Positions 1-6,810 are shown, counted from the stretch's first letter. The stretch: DNA of 11,104 nucleotides from Gammaproteobacteria bacterium (GCA_013214885.1 JABSRS010000044.1:1-11104), one strand, 5' to 3'. The notes: a model not told the origin generated them from the letters alone. Numbers and translations: made by a program.

Positions 1-58
1 CAATAAAGTGGTTAGTAAGCGACTAATTCTTTGAAGCACTTAAGGTTATATTTTATGC
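1..58. repeat. 58-bp direct repeat, left copy
   Basis: This stretch matches 2670-2727 at 56 of 58 positions, with differences only at repeat positions 28 (T/C) and 43 (A/G). It begins at the window edge, so it may extend further left. The unit contains a small inverted repeat (TTAGT-AAGCG-ACTAA) and an outer AAGTG/CACTT pair, so a single strand could fold. The two copies bracket the three minus-strand genes. No coding sense or transposase is visible in the unit. Its origin (mobile-element end, dispersed repeat or recombination scar) is not known. Confidence 0.9.
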
Positions 59-183
59 GTGTCCCTTTTTACTTTTTTTACTGGCTGAGCGTCAATCTTA
101 GGCTTATGTGAAGTAGCTTATATTTTATCTAACACTTTTAAATATTAGTTTTGACTTAACCGCACAATAGGTCGGGTCTAACG

Positions 184-215
184 AGGTAAACTTCCACTTT
201 TATTTACCTAAAGTG
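184..215 (-). terminator. Interlocked inverted repeats downstream of the Crp-like gene (possible weak terminator)
   Basis: AGGTAAA (184-190) pairs with TTTACCT (203-209), and CACTTT (195-200) pairs with AAAGTG (210-215). The two stems interlock, so they are alternatives to each other or a tight pseudoknot. They lie 15 bases past the stop codon of the minus-strand regulator gene, where a terminator is expected, but no clear U-tract follows. The rest of 59-229 shows nothing I can identify. Confidence 0.3.
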
Positions 216-229
216 TTGGCTTAATTTAC

Positions 230-820
230 CTACTTTAGCTTACTTCTAATACGACTTAGCGCTATTGGCGTAATACCAATATGTGAGGCGATAATTTTAA
301 GCGATATTTTGTCACGTAGTTGTGGGTTACGATCTAAAAAAGTTAAATAACGCTGTTCTGCGCTTTGTTGTACAAAAGAATATTCACGCTCTTCCTTTTT
401 AATAAACATATTTTCAAGTAAACGATTATAAGCTGACATAAAGCCGGGTTGTGATTTCATTTGTTCAAAAAATACCCCCCATTCGAATTCCCAACAAATC
501 ACATCATCTAATGCTTCAATACTAAACAGAGTATCTACATTTCTTGTCATCGCCCGAGTTGAGCCACTAATACTTGGCGCACAAGCAAAGGACTGAGTAA
601 ATTCTTTGCCTTCAGGAGACACACTCATATAACGAACAATACCTTTGACTAGAAAAAATAACTTAGTCGCTGGTTGACCCTGACTAATTAACAGCTGGCC
701 TTTTTGATAATGTTTGAGTTTAGTCTTAAGGCCAAATTTATCAAAATCAGATCGGTCAAGACTAAGGTTGCTACCTGAAAAATATTGGACGAAGTCTTCC
801 ATATCAATTTGCATGCTCAT
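230..820 (-). CDS. Crp/Fnr-family transcriptional regulator (cyclic-nucleotide-binding domain)
   Basis: The 196-residue product has a cNMP-binding-like beta-roll at about residues 25-115 (YQKGQLLISQGQPATKLFFL, then VKGIVRYMSVSPEGKEF), a linking helix at about 120-150, and a C-terminal helix-turn-helix (about 171-195, ISLKIIASHIGITPIALSRI). The protein ends right after the recognition helix, as in short Crp/Fnr regulators. The cAMP phosphate-binding signature of true CRP (G-E-x-x-R-S-A) is not visible, and no N-terminal iron-sulfur cysteines are present, so the ligand is unknown and may not be cAMP. It is last in a same-strand run after the N-acetyltransferase and exporter genes, 33 bases past the exporter stop. 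Autoregulation or control of these two genes is inference. The start is ATG with a weak Shine-Dalgarno; an alternative in-frame ATG lies two codons inside. Confidence 0.85.
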   Translation of the reverse strand: MSMQIDMEDFVQYFSGSNLSLDRSDFDKFGLKTKLKHYQKGQLLISQGQPATKLFFLVKGIVRYMSVSPEGKEFTQSFACAPSISGSTRAMTRNVDTLFSIEALDDVICWEFEWGVFFEQMKSQPGFMSAYNRLLENMFIKKEEREYSFVQQSAEQRYLTFLDRNPQLRDKISLKIIASHIGITPIALSRIRSKLK

Positions 821-853
821 TTATTATATCCATTTATATAGCTCCAGAGAACA

Positions 854-1735
854 TTACTGATGTTTCGGAGAGATCAAGTAAAGTGCTAATAAGGTTAACA
901 TTATCCCAGGAAAAGCGCTGTATAATTGGGAAGTGTTTGCGATTGCCTGCGGTATAACCACAATACTTGGAATTAGATAGGTAAAGGCTAAAAGACGGTT
1001 AGGACCTACTTTTTTTAATAGATGTTGCTGTAAAATAAAAGTCGCGATAGTGGTAAATACCGTTAGATATAATAACGTCTGCCAGAATGTAATTTGTTGC
1101 CACGCAATGTTCTTTAAGTCACCAAAAAGCATTAAAAATGGCAATAATATTAAGCTACCTAGTAGCATAATATAGAATGCCCCCAACATAGGCGGTACAT
1201 CAGTCGCCCATTTTTTAATTAAGATCACGTGTAAGGCCAAACAACAGCAAGCGGCTAAAAATATACTATCGCCAAGTCGCCATTCCTCAAATACTAATAC
1301 TAAGTCTTCTTGTGTAAACGCCAGTAACACCCATATTGATCCTAGTGTACCAATTAAAAAACCGATTATTTGTCTGTTCGGTGTTACGAGTTTTAAACCG
1401 ATATAAGTTATTGCAACACTGATCAAAGGCAACAAGGTATAAATGACCGAAGTTCGCATAGCATTGGTGGTTTTAAGTGCCTCAAAGAGTCCAATAAAAA
1501 ATAACACTAAAAATAAACTGATGACACTATAGTGAAAAAATATTTTATAGTTCAATCGTTTAATCGATGTTTTCCCTATAAAAGGCATCATTAATATTGT
1601 TGCCAGCAAAAATCTTAATGCTGTACTCGCAATAGGATTAACATAAGGTATTAATTGCTCCGATACAACAAATGAAGATGCCATTAAGCTCACCCAAAGT
1701 AGTAAAGTACAATTATCAATTAATGTAGATTTCAT
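854..1735 (-). CDS. EamA/DMT-family permease, probable metabolite or drug exporter
   Basis: This 293-residue, very hydrophobic protein has about ten predicted membrane helices arranged as two EamA repeats (roughly residues 8-140 and 155-290), the normal size and layout of the drug/metabolite transporter superfamily. Family features include a small-residue-rich first helix followed by NPIASTALRFLLATILMMP. The second repeat ends at LALYLISPKHQ. The family exports amino acids, metabolites or drugs from the inner membrane, but substrate cannot be read from sequence. The gene begins 18 bases after the arylamine N-acetyltransferase stop and ends 33 bases before the Crp-like gene, suggesting one transcript. 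Co-transcription with an acetylating enzyme suggests export of an amine or its acetylated form; this is inference. Confidence 0.85.
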   Translation of the reverse strand: MKSTLIDNCTLLLWVSLMASSFVVSEQLIPYVNPIASTALRFLLATILMMPFIGKTSIKRLNYKIFFHYSVISLFLVLFFIGLFEALKTTNAMRTSVIYTLLPLISVAITYIGLKLVTPNRQIIGFLIGTLGSIWVLLAFTQEDLVLVFEEWRLGDSIFLAACCCLALHVILIKKWATDVPPMLGAFYIMLLGSLILLPFLMLFGDLKNIAWQQITFWQTLLYLTVFTTIATFILQQHLLKKVGPNRLLAFTYLIPSIVVIPQAIANTSQLYSAFPGIMLTLLALYLISPKHQ

Positions 1736-1753
1736 CTGCTGTTATCCAATATT

Positions 1754-2569
1754 TTATGCCGTTTTGACAGTGACAAACTTATGAAATAAAAACTCTGAAA
1801 TAGCAATATCAAGATCTAGTTGATAAACGTCGATTAATAATTGATGTAATTGCTCAATACTTGTTATTTTAGTTGTTTGTGTAATACCATTTTTAACATG
1901 ATGAAATTCATTGTTTCGTAGTGATTTAATATCATTAAATAACTTACGGCAAATCACTAAATTATTAACAAAAGCCGCGTTAGGATGCTTATGCGAGTAG
2001 AAGTGACCTAACAAACAATCTGATTCGGTATAGTGATGTAAATCGAAGGTATATAGTGTAAAAAAATCACCATCTTTAAACACTTGATAACAATAGTCAC
2101 CTTTATCACTTTTGATAATACGATACTGAGCATCTCCTTGATCTTGGATCAAGCCAAGCTCTATTTTTACCGGAAAACGCGCACCTAAATGACCAAAGCC
2201 AGCATCAACAATATAATCTTCACCTGCTAACGTAAGCAGCGTCACTCTATGAGTTCTGGCAACTTCGACACATTGATTGTAAATAACTTTAGACAACAAT
2301 AAACGGACATCAAAATTTAGCTCAGATAAAACGGTAAATACAAGTTTATTATGTTCAAAACAATAGCCACCTCGGCGTCTTTCAACAATTTTATTAAATA
2401 GCGATTCAGCATCTAGCGGTAGCTCTTGTCCTAATAGCACGGCAATATTATTAAAACTATATTGTGCAATATGTTTGCTTTGTAATTCATTTAAAAAAAC
2501 TATCTCTAACGAACCTTCTTTAATATTTAAGTCGGCTAAATAGGATTGAGCTATTTGGGAGTTGGTCAC
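1754..2569 (-). CDS. Arylamine N-acetyltransferase (NAT family)
   Basis: The 271-residue product transfers an acetyl group from acetyl-CoA to arylamines, arylhydroxylamines or hydrazines through a cysteine intermediate. The triad is complete: Cys70 in RRGGYCFEHN, His107 in ARTHRVTLL, and Asp122 in YIVDAGFG. These positions match almost exactly the Cys69/His107/Asp122 layout known for the Salmonella enzyme. The N-terminal FNNIAVLLGQ matches the family pattern F-x-N-x-x-V-L-L-G. The start is GTG, chosen because AAAGGA (minus strand, 2578-2583) lies eight bases upstream and no earlier family-like sequence is seen. It is the first gene of the same-strand group with an EamA exporter and a Crp-like regulator. 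The native substrate is unknown; it could be xenobiotic or an endogenous aromatic amine. The open reading frame is intact and AT-rich. Confidence 0.92.
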   Translation of the reverse strand: MTNSQIAQSYLADLNIKEGSLEIVFLNELQSKHIAQYSFNNIAVLLGQELPLDAESLFNKIVERRRGGYCFEHNKLVFTVLSELNFDVRLLLSKVIYNQCVEVARTHRVTLLTLAGEDYIVDAGFGHLGARFPVKIELGLIQDQGDAQYRIIKSDKGDYCYQVFKDGDFFTLYTFDLHHYTESDCLLGHFYSHKHPNAAFVNNLVICRKLFNDIKSLRNNEFHHVKNGITQTTKITSIEQLHQLLIDVYQLDLDIAISEFLFHKFVTVKTA

Positions 2570-2577
2570 TTTGTTAT

Positions 2578-2583
2578 TCCTTT
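2578..2583 (-). promoter_or_regulatory. Ribosome binding site fixing the GTG start of the NAT gene
   Basis: The minus strand reads AAAGGA with eight bases before the GTG codon at 2569-2567. There is no nearby ATG in frame with a comparable site. A minus-strand TATAAA at 2594-2599 could be a -10 element, but no convincing -35 partner was found. Confidence 0.6.
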
Positions 2584-2669
2584 ACTTAATGCTTTTATAA
2601 ATTGGTAAGTACAGATTAACCGAGAAAACTTCGAACGTAATTAACCTAGGTTTATAGTCGTAGCCAGAT

Positions 2670-2727
2670 CAATAAAGTGGTTAGTAAGCGACTAATCCTT
2701 TGAAGCACTTAGGGTTATATTTTATGC
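2670..2727. repeat. 58-bp direct repeat, right copy
   Basis: This copy matches 1-58 at 56 of 58 positions in the same orientation. It sits 100 bases upstream of the N-acetyltransferase start and shortly before the BchE-like relic, so the two copies bracket the three-gene block. Similarity fades after ...TTTTATGC; the following bases (TGTCGCC here, GTGTCCC on the left) are related only with an indel. Confidence 0.9.
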
Positions 2728-2777
2728 TGTCGCCAATTTCATTACTAAATAATTTGAGAACTATGGACAGCATAAAA
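2720..2777. repeat. 12-bp perfect inverted repeat overlapping the right direct repeat
   Basis: TTTTATGCTGTC (2720-2731) is complementary to GACAGCATAAAA (2766-2777), separated by 34 bases. The left arm starts inside the 58-bp repeat and crosses its end. In the left repeat copy the same arm is interrupted by an extra G. Function is unknown; it could be an element terminus or an operator. Confidence 0.6.
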
Positions 2778-2799
2778 ATAAAAGTAATTACCACCGACT

Positions 2800-3514
2800 G
2801 TGCCCCCTCTTGACAAAATAATTACTGATAAGAAAATCCTATTTATTGCTCCACCATATCATTGCTGGGGAGTTCAAGTAACAGGCACCTGGCCTATTTA
2901 GCGGGCGTAGCAGAAGATGTTTGAGCTCAAATAGCACGTTACCAACCTGACTTCGTATTCACGTTAGATTACTTGCCAGTGTCAGGTGCAATCAGCACCG
3001 CAACCGTACCCGCGGCCTTAGAAACACTATCGATTGCCAAACAAGTAAACCCAGATATCGTTACCTTGCTCGGTGGTCCTCACCCGAAATTCTTGTTTAA
3101 ATAAATATTGTATAGCAACGATAATCCACCTGATTTTGTCCTTTGCGGCGAAATGGAAGCGACCTTTGATCAGTATTACGCACCTACCCGCAAGATAAAT
3201 GGCAAGATATTCAGGGCATCGCTTACAAGGTTGATGGTGAAATGAAGATCGCATTCGAGTGTGGGATTATTGAACCGTATAACATGACACTAGATCAGAT
3301 TTCTCGCGGACTGGCACGTTGTTACATGACCTTTTATGGCAACAAGATGAAAGAAGTAATGAAACTCGAAGATGGTTTTAAACGCCGCTACATGATCTGC
3401 GCTTTTAAAGCGATGATGAAATATTTCCATAATCACTTTGATTTTGGTGACGAAAAAATCCCCCACGACATGGAAGAATTGAAAGAGCTGCAAATCGAAA
3501 TGAACGCTGAATAA
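2800..3514 (+). pseudogene. Relic of a BchE-like cobalamin-binding radical SAM protein (radical SAM core deleted)
   Basis: Three reading frames joined together resemble the anaerobic Mg-protoporphyrin ester cyclase (BchE) type of B12-radical SAM protein. Up to about 2895 one frame reads KKILFIAPPYHCWGVQVTGT then WP. A frameshift leads to YLAGVAEDV, a TGA stop (2922-2924), then IARYQPDFVFTLDYLPVSGA, QVNPDIVTLLGGPHP, a TAA stop (3102-3104) and DFVLCGEMEATFDQ. A second shift near 3175 gives LRTYPQDKWQDIQGIAYKVD, which joins directly to a C-terminal tail (IAFECGIIEPYNMTLDQI, then CYMTFYGNKMKEVM) ending at 3514. The CxxxCxxC radical SAM motif and most of the central domain are absent. BchE proteins are normally about 500-600 residues; fewer than half remain. 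A 91-codon open frame from the ATG at 3242 is only this tail. BchE versus another B12-radical SAM subfamily cannot be settled from the remnant. Confidence 0.78.
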
Positions 3515-3535
3515 CTGCCCCATATTAATCATACT

Positions 3536-3568
3536 AATTGGGACTTACTAGTTTAACGAGTCCCAATT
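3536..3568 (+). terminator. Stem-loop downstream of the BchE-like relic, terminator-like
   Basis: A perfect 10-bp stem, AATTGGGACT (3536-3545) with AGTCCCAATT (3559-3568), encloses a 13-base loop and is followed by CTATTTCC. It starts 21 bases after the stop of the relic. The U-tract is short, so termination strength is uncertain. Confidence 0.55.
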
Positions 3569-3577
3569 CTATTTCCA

Positions 3578-3597
3578 TTGTCCCTGTGGCGGGACAA
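3578..3597. repeat. Short inverted repeat between the relic and the adaptor gene
   Basis: TTGTCCC (3578-3584) pairs with GGGACAA (3591-3597) around a six-base loop, followed by an A-tract on the plus strand. Read on the minus strand, the run of Ts lies before the stem, so it is not a clear terminator in either direction. A second small stem, CAACAT/ATGTTG, lies at 3643-3659. No promoter for the adaptor gene was recognised. Confidence 0.4.
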
Positions 3598-3711
3598 AAA
3601 GCAACAAAACCTCTAACCAAGAATGAAAATACTCTTTAAAATCAACATATAAAATGTTGGCATAAAATTAGCTATCTTATTAGTAACGAAAACTTACTGG
3701 CGATGTAATTG

Positions 3712-4875
3712 ATGGACATCCAAACAACCCTAAACAAGAAACGCAGTGCAAGCCCAGCTAAAAAGCTAATTGCAATCACTGTACTGTCATTAATTCTACT
3801 CTCGTTGTGGGCTTTCTCTTCGGTGGCAACCAATCCACGCATTGATAAAAGCACATTAAGAATTGCAACGGTAAGTGCAGGCGCATTAAATGTTCGAGTC
3901 GATGGTTATGGCAAGTTACGGGCCAAATATCAGCGACTGTTAACCAGCCAAACTCAAGGCATCGTCGAAACCATTGAATTATATCCTGGCGCAAAAGTCA
4001 CTAGCGATACCATCATTCTAACCCTGTCTAATGCTCAACTCGAACAAGATGTTGCGACAGCTCGTCTTGAGTTAGCACGCCAGAATGCCCAATTTAACGA
4101 GCAAATTATTGCGCATAAAAGCCAACTATTAGAGCGTGATGCTCAAATAGCCCTGTTAAATAGTGAGTTAGAAAATGCTCGTCTTAGATTAGAGGCAGAG
4201 ACCCAATTAGTGGGCAAAGGTATTGTTAGTACCCTTGATTACAAACGGAGCCAACTAACGGTAAAGCAACTAAAACAACGTTTAGCCATTGAACGTACTA
4301 GACACAGCCAGCTTAAAGAAATGCAACAACAGCGAATTAAAATCCAGCGCGATTTAATTAGCCAGTTTGAATTAAATTTTCAAACCATTGCACGCCGCTT
4401 TAGCCAGCTAAAAGTCAGGGCTGGACTCAACGGAGTATTGCAAACCTTACGCGTGGAAATTGGCCAAAGTGTTAGCCCTGGCACTGAGCTGGCGATGGTT
4501 GGTTCGGATCAGCAATTAGTTGCACAATTGCGCGTGCAGCAAAGGCTGGCCGACCAAATAAACATCGGGATGGCTGCAACCATCAGCACCTTTGGCACCA
4601 CAGTCGCCGCCAAAGTCATTCGAATTGATCCAATTGTGACCGACGGTCGAGTCATTATCGAGCTCGATTTAACGGGTCCATTACCTGCTAACGCCCGCCC
4701 AGACTTAACCGTAGAAGGCAGCATTGAGGTTAAACAAATAGCTAATACCTTGTTGGTCAACCAACCAAGTGATGCGTATGGCTTTAGCACTAAAGATATT
4801 TTCACCCTAACTCCCGATGGAAAAACAGCCCAATTAACATCAACTGGTCGCAAACTCCGCAACAAATCCAAATAG
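3712..4875 (+). CDS. HlyD/RND-type periplasmic adaptor (membrane fusion) protein, C-terminus replaced at a deletion junction
   Basis: The 387-residue product (counting from ATG 3712; a TTG lies just before it) has a cytoplasmic N-terminus, one membrane anchor at about residues 18-40 (KKLIAITVLSLILLSLWAFS), a first half of a barrel-sandwich domain (SQTQGIVETIELYPGAKVTS), a long charged helical hairpin (about 105-225), the second half (LNGVLQTLRVEIGQSVSPGT) and a beta-barrel region (about 265-345). Such adaptors link an inner-membrane ABC or RND pump to an outer-membrane channel. After FTLTPDGKTAQLT the family-like sequence stops and about 11 unrelated residues (STGRKLRNKSK) end the protein, where a membrane-proximal domain should continue. 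No pump gene follows; histidine kinase sequence begins in another frame. The protein is probably orphaned and may not function. Confidence 0.8.
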   Translation: MDIQTTLNKKRSASPAKKLIAITVLSLILLSLWAFSSVATNPRIDKSTLRIATVSAGALNVRVDGYGKLRAKYQRLLTSQTQGIVETIELYPGAKVTSDTIILTLSNAQLEQDVATARLELARQNAQFNEQIIAHKSQLLERDAQIALLNSELENARLRLEAETQLVGKGIVSTLDYKRSQLTVKQLKQRLAIERTRHSQLKEMQQQRIKIQRDLISQFELNFQTIARRFSQLKVRAGLNGVLQTLRVEIGQSVSPGTELAMVGSDQQLVAQLRVQQRLADQINIGMAATISTFGTTVAAKVIRIDPIVTDGRVIIELDLTGPLPANARPDLTVEGSIEVKQIANTLLVNQPSDAYGFSTKDIFTLTPDGKTAQLTSTGRKLRNKSK

Positions 4876-5069
4876 AGATTATTGATTGCGGTCAGGGCAT
4901 CGCCAATCCCGATAATTTATTTGTGCCATTTTATTCGACCAAGGCTAATGGTAGCGGAATTGGATTACTACTTAGCCGTGAGCTTATCCGTAACCAAGGT
5001 GGCGAACTGACTCTTTGTAATAGACAGAACAAACAAGGTGCCGTGGCACAAATATCGTTACCACGCTAG
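4836..5069 (+). pseudogene. C-terminal ATPase fragment of a sensor histidine kinase
   Basis: In a frame different from the adaptor gene, the sequence reads IQIEIIDCGQGIANPDNLFV, PFYSTKANGSGIGLLLSREL and then GGELTLCNRQNKQG, ending in AQISLPR and a TAG stop at 5067-5069. These are the G1 box (D-x-G-x-G), F box (FVPFYSTK) and G2 box (GSGIGL) of a HATPase_c domain. The sensor part, dimerisation His region and N box are all missing and there is no usable start, so only about 75 codons survive. The left boundary is approximate because it meets the adaptor gene at the junction. Kinases of this type often accompany an NtrC-like regulator and an ABC efflux operon; those genes are absent. Confidence 0.82.
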
Positions 5070-5101
5070 CATTTTGAAGCTTCAGAATTATGTTTTAGCT
5101 G

Positions 5102-5170
5102 TTTTTTGCGCTCAAAAAAGAGTATAAAGGCGTTATAAACTCGCCATAAAAAAGCATAGACTTTCTATGC
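5102..5170 (+). promoter_or_regulatory. Hairpin-rich leader before betB
   Basis: Three consecutive inverted repeats lie between the kinase fragment and betB: TTTTTTG/CAAAAAA (5102-5108 with 5113-5119), GGCG/CGCC (5129-5132 with 5142-5145), and GCATAGA/TCTATGC (5154-5160 with 5164-5170). The last ends nine bases before the ribosome site. TATAAA occurs at 5123 and 5134, but no -35 at proper spacing was found. The first hairpin could terminate transcripts from upstream; a regulatory role is inference. Confidence 0.4.
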
Positions 5171-5179
5171 AGGCAGTAC

Positions 5180-5183
5180 GGAG
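5180..5183 (+). promoter_or_regulatory. Ribosome binding site fixing the TTG start of betB
   Basis: GGAG at 5180-5183 stands six bases before TTG (5190-5192). There is no in-frame ATG before the conserved N-terminal sequence ENFVDGGFV, so TTG is the only start that keeps the normal N-terminus. Confidence 0.75.
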
Positions 5184-5189
5184 AATTAC

Positions 5190-6653
5190 TTGTCTTTAAA
5201 ACGTTATGAAAACTTTGTTGATGGTGGCTTTGTTGCCAACCAAAGTGGTGAAACTTTCGATGTCATTAACCCTGCCACTGGCTTGGTTATATACCAAGTT
5301 GAAGTTGCTGATGACAAAATCAAGCAACTGGCAATATCTAGTGCCAAGCAAGGCTTTGCGACTTGGTCGGCGATGAGCCCGATCGTACGAAGCAGAATTT
5401 TACTTAAAGCGGTTGAGCTATTACGCCAACGTAATGACGAGCTTGCTGAAATAGAAGTGCTAGATACTGGCAAGCCATGGCAAGAAGCTTCAGTAGTCGA
5501 TATATTATCAGGTGCTGAGTCGATTGAGTTTTTCGCTGGTCTTGCCCCTGGCATTGAAGGCAACCAACAACAAGTTGACGGTGATTTTTATTATACCCGC
5601 CGCGAACCTTTAGGTATTTGTGCTGGTATCGGTGCTTGGAACTACCCATTACAAATCGCCTGTTGGAAAGCAGCGCCGGCATTAGCCTGTGGCAACGTCA
5701 TGATCTTTAAACCGTCAGAAGAAACCCCATTGGGCGCCTTAAAGCTGGCCGAGATTTTCACTGCGGCAGGGATCCCGAACGGCGTATTTAATGTCGTTCA
5801 AGGTGCTGGTGAAGTTGGCGCTTGGTTGTCACATCACCCAGAAATCGCCAAGGTGTCATTTACTGGCGAAGTCGGGACTGGTAAAAAAGTGATGGCAGGT
5901 GCAGCGACGACGCTTAAAGATGTCACGATGGAACTTGGTGGCAAGTCACCACTGATTATTTTTGACGATGCCGACATCGACAATGCAGTTTCTGCGGCGA
6001 TGCTAGGTAACTTTTACACCCAAGGTGAAATCTGCACCAACGGCACTCGAGTATTCGTTCAAAAAGACATTTATCCGACCTTTATTGAAAAGCTAGTCCA
6101 ACGGACCCGCGATAATATTATTGTTGGCGATCCGATGAACCCTGACACTAATTTTGGTGCCTTAATTTCGCAAAAGCATTTTGATTTAGTCAAAAGTTAT
6201 ATCGATATTGGGATTAAAGAAGGCGCGACGCTACTTCATGGTGGCACCGCATTAAGCCCAGACAATGCACCAAATGGCTACTTTATTGCTCCAACTATTT
6301 TTGGTGACTGTAATGATCAAATGACCATTTGTCGTGAAGAAATTTTTGGTCCAGTAATGTCGGTACTGATGTTTGATAACGAAGAAGAAGTGATTAAACG
6401 TGCTAACGATACCGAGTTTGGTCTGGCCGCTGGCGTCTTTACTCAAGATATTACCCGCGCCCACCGCGTGATCCATCAAATGGATGCCGGTATTTGTTGG
6501 ATTAACGCCTACGGCGCATCACCAGCACAAATGCCAGTTGGCGGTTATAAACAGTCGGGAATTGGTCGTGAAAATGGCTTAGCAACGCTTAACCATTACA
6601 CTCAAATAAAATCGATTTATGTTGGTCTTCAGCCATTAGAAAGCCCTTTCTAA
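5190..6653 (+). CDS. betB: Betaine-aldehyde dehydrogenase
   Basis: The 487-residue enzyme oxidises betaine aldehyde to the osmoprotectant glycine betaine with NAD(P)+ in the cytoplasm. It has the full length of the family (E. coli BetB is 490). Visible motifs are the cofactor-binding [20 protein letters not shown] with Lys174, the FTGEVGTG loop, the general base Glu248 in MELGGKSP, and the nucleophile Cys282 in [10 protein letters not shown]. Lys, Glu and Cys are each offset by four residues from the known E. coli positions. The C-terminus [16 protein letters not shown] is typical. The gene stands alone: no betA (choline dehydrogenase), betI repressor or betT transporter flanks it, so its substrate must come from an unlinked enzyme, or it acts on other aminoaldehydes. 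Translation begins at TTG behind a GGAG site. Confidence 0.92.
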   Translation: MSLKRYENFVDGGFVANQSGETFDVINPATGLVIYQVEVADDKIKQLAISSAKQGFATWSAMSPIVRSRILLKAVELLRQRNDELAEIEVLDTGKPWQEASVVDILSGAESIEFFAGLAPGIEGNQQQVDGDFYYTRREPLGICAGIGAWNYPLQIACWKAAPALACGNVMIFKPSEETPLGALKLAEIFTAAGIPNGVFNVVQGAGEVGAWLSHHPEIAKVSFTGEVGTGKKVMAGAATTLKDVTMELGGKSPLIIFDDADIDNAVSAAMLGNFYTQGEICTNGTRVFVQKDIYPTFIEKLVQRTRDNIIVGDPMNPDTNFGALISQKHFDLVKSYIDIGIKEGATLLHGGTALSPDNAPNGYFIAPTIFGDCNDQMTICREEIFGPVMSVLMFDNEEEVIKRANDTEFGLAAGVFTQDITRAHRVIHQMDAGICWINAYGASPAQMPVGGYKQSGIGRENGLATLNHYTQIKSIYVGLQPLESPF

Positions 6654-6673
6654 TTTCCCAACATGCTCGTTGT

Positions 6674-6695
6674 ACCGATGGCATTCGCCATCGGT
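6674..6695 (+). terminator. Rho-independent-type terminator after betB
   Basis: A 9-bp perfect stem, ACCGATGGC (6674-6682) with GCCATCGGT (6687-6695), closes a four-base ATTC loop 20 bases past the betB stop. The following CGTTAATAATTT is T-rich but not a pure U-tract. Confidence 0.7.
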
Positions 6696-6748
6696 CGTTA
6701 ATAATTTCCCACAAACTTGATATATGCCAATTTAAAGGCCATTTACGG

Positions 6749-6777
6749 TTAAAAATCTAGCTTATCACCGATATAAT
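6749..6777 (+). promoter_or_regulatory. Probable sigma-70 promoter for the dsbB-dsbA-like pair
   Basis: A perfect -10 TATAAT (6772-6777) lies 17 bases downstream of TTAAAA (6749-6754), a 4/6 match to the -35 consensus. Transcription would start near 6784, giving a short leader with GGAG (6802-6805) five bases before the ATG at 6811. Confidence 0.6.
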
Positions 6778-6810
6778 GCGCTGATAATTGCTTGAAATAT
6801 CGGAGAATCC

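Noticed and set aside
1..58. The 58-bp repeats as integron attC sites
   Set aside because: No RYYYAAC / GTTRRRY pair is found in the right arrangement, no integrase is visible, and the unit carries three genes rather than one cassette gene.
3242..3514. Independent 91-codon gene
   Set aside because: Its sequence continues, in the same frame, the BchE-like relic upstream and corresponds to the C-terminal tail of that family, so it is part of the pseudogene.
3712..5069. A real adaptor-kinase fusion protein
   Set aside because: The kinase sequence is in a different frame, the adaptor stops at 4875, and the kinase lacks its dimerisation domain and N box.
5106..5139. Promoter for betB from TTGCGC with TATAAA
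   Set aside because: The spacers to the two TATAAA copies are 11 and 22 bases, both outside the usable range.
5204..5682. Open frames on the minus strand inside betB
   Set aside because: They are shadows of the well-supported betB gene and show no family motif; the same holds for minus-strand frames inside the adaptor, dsbB, DsbA-like and cyclase-family genes.
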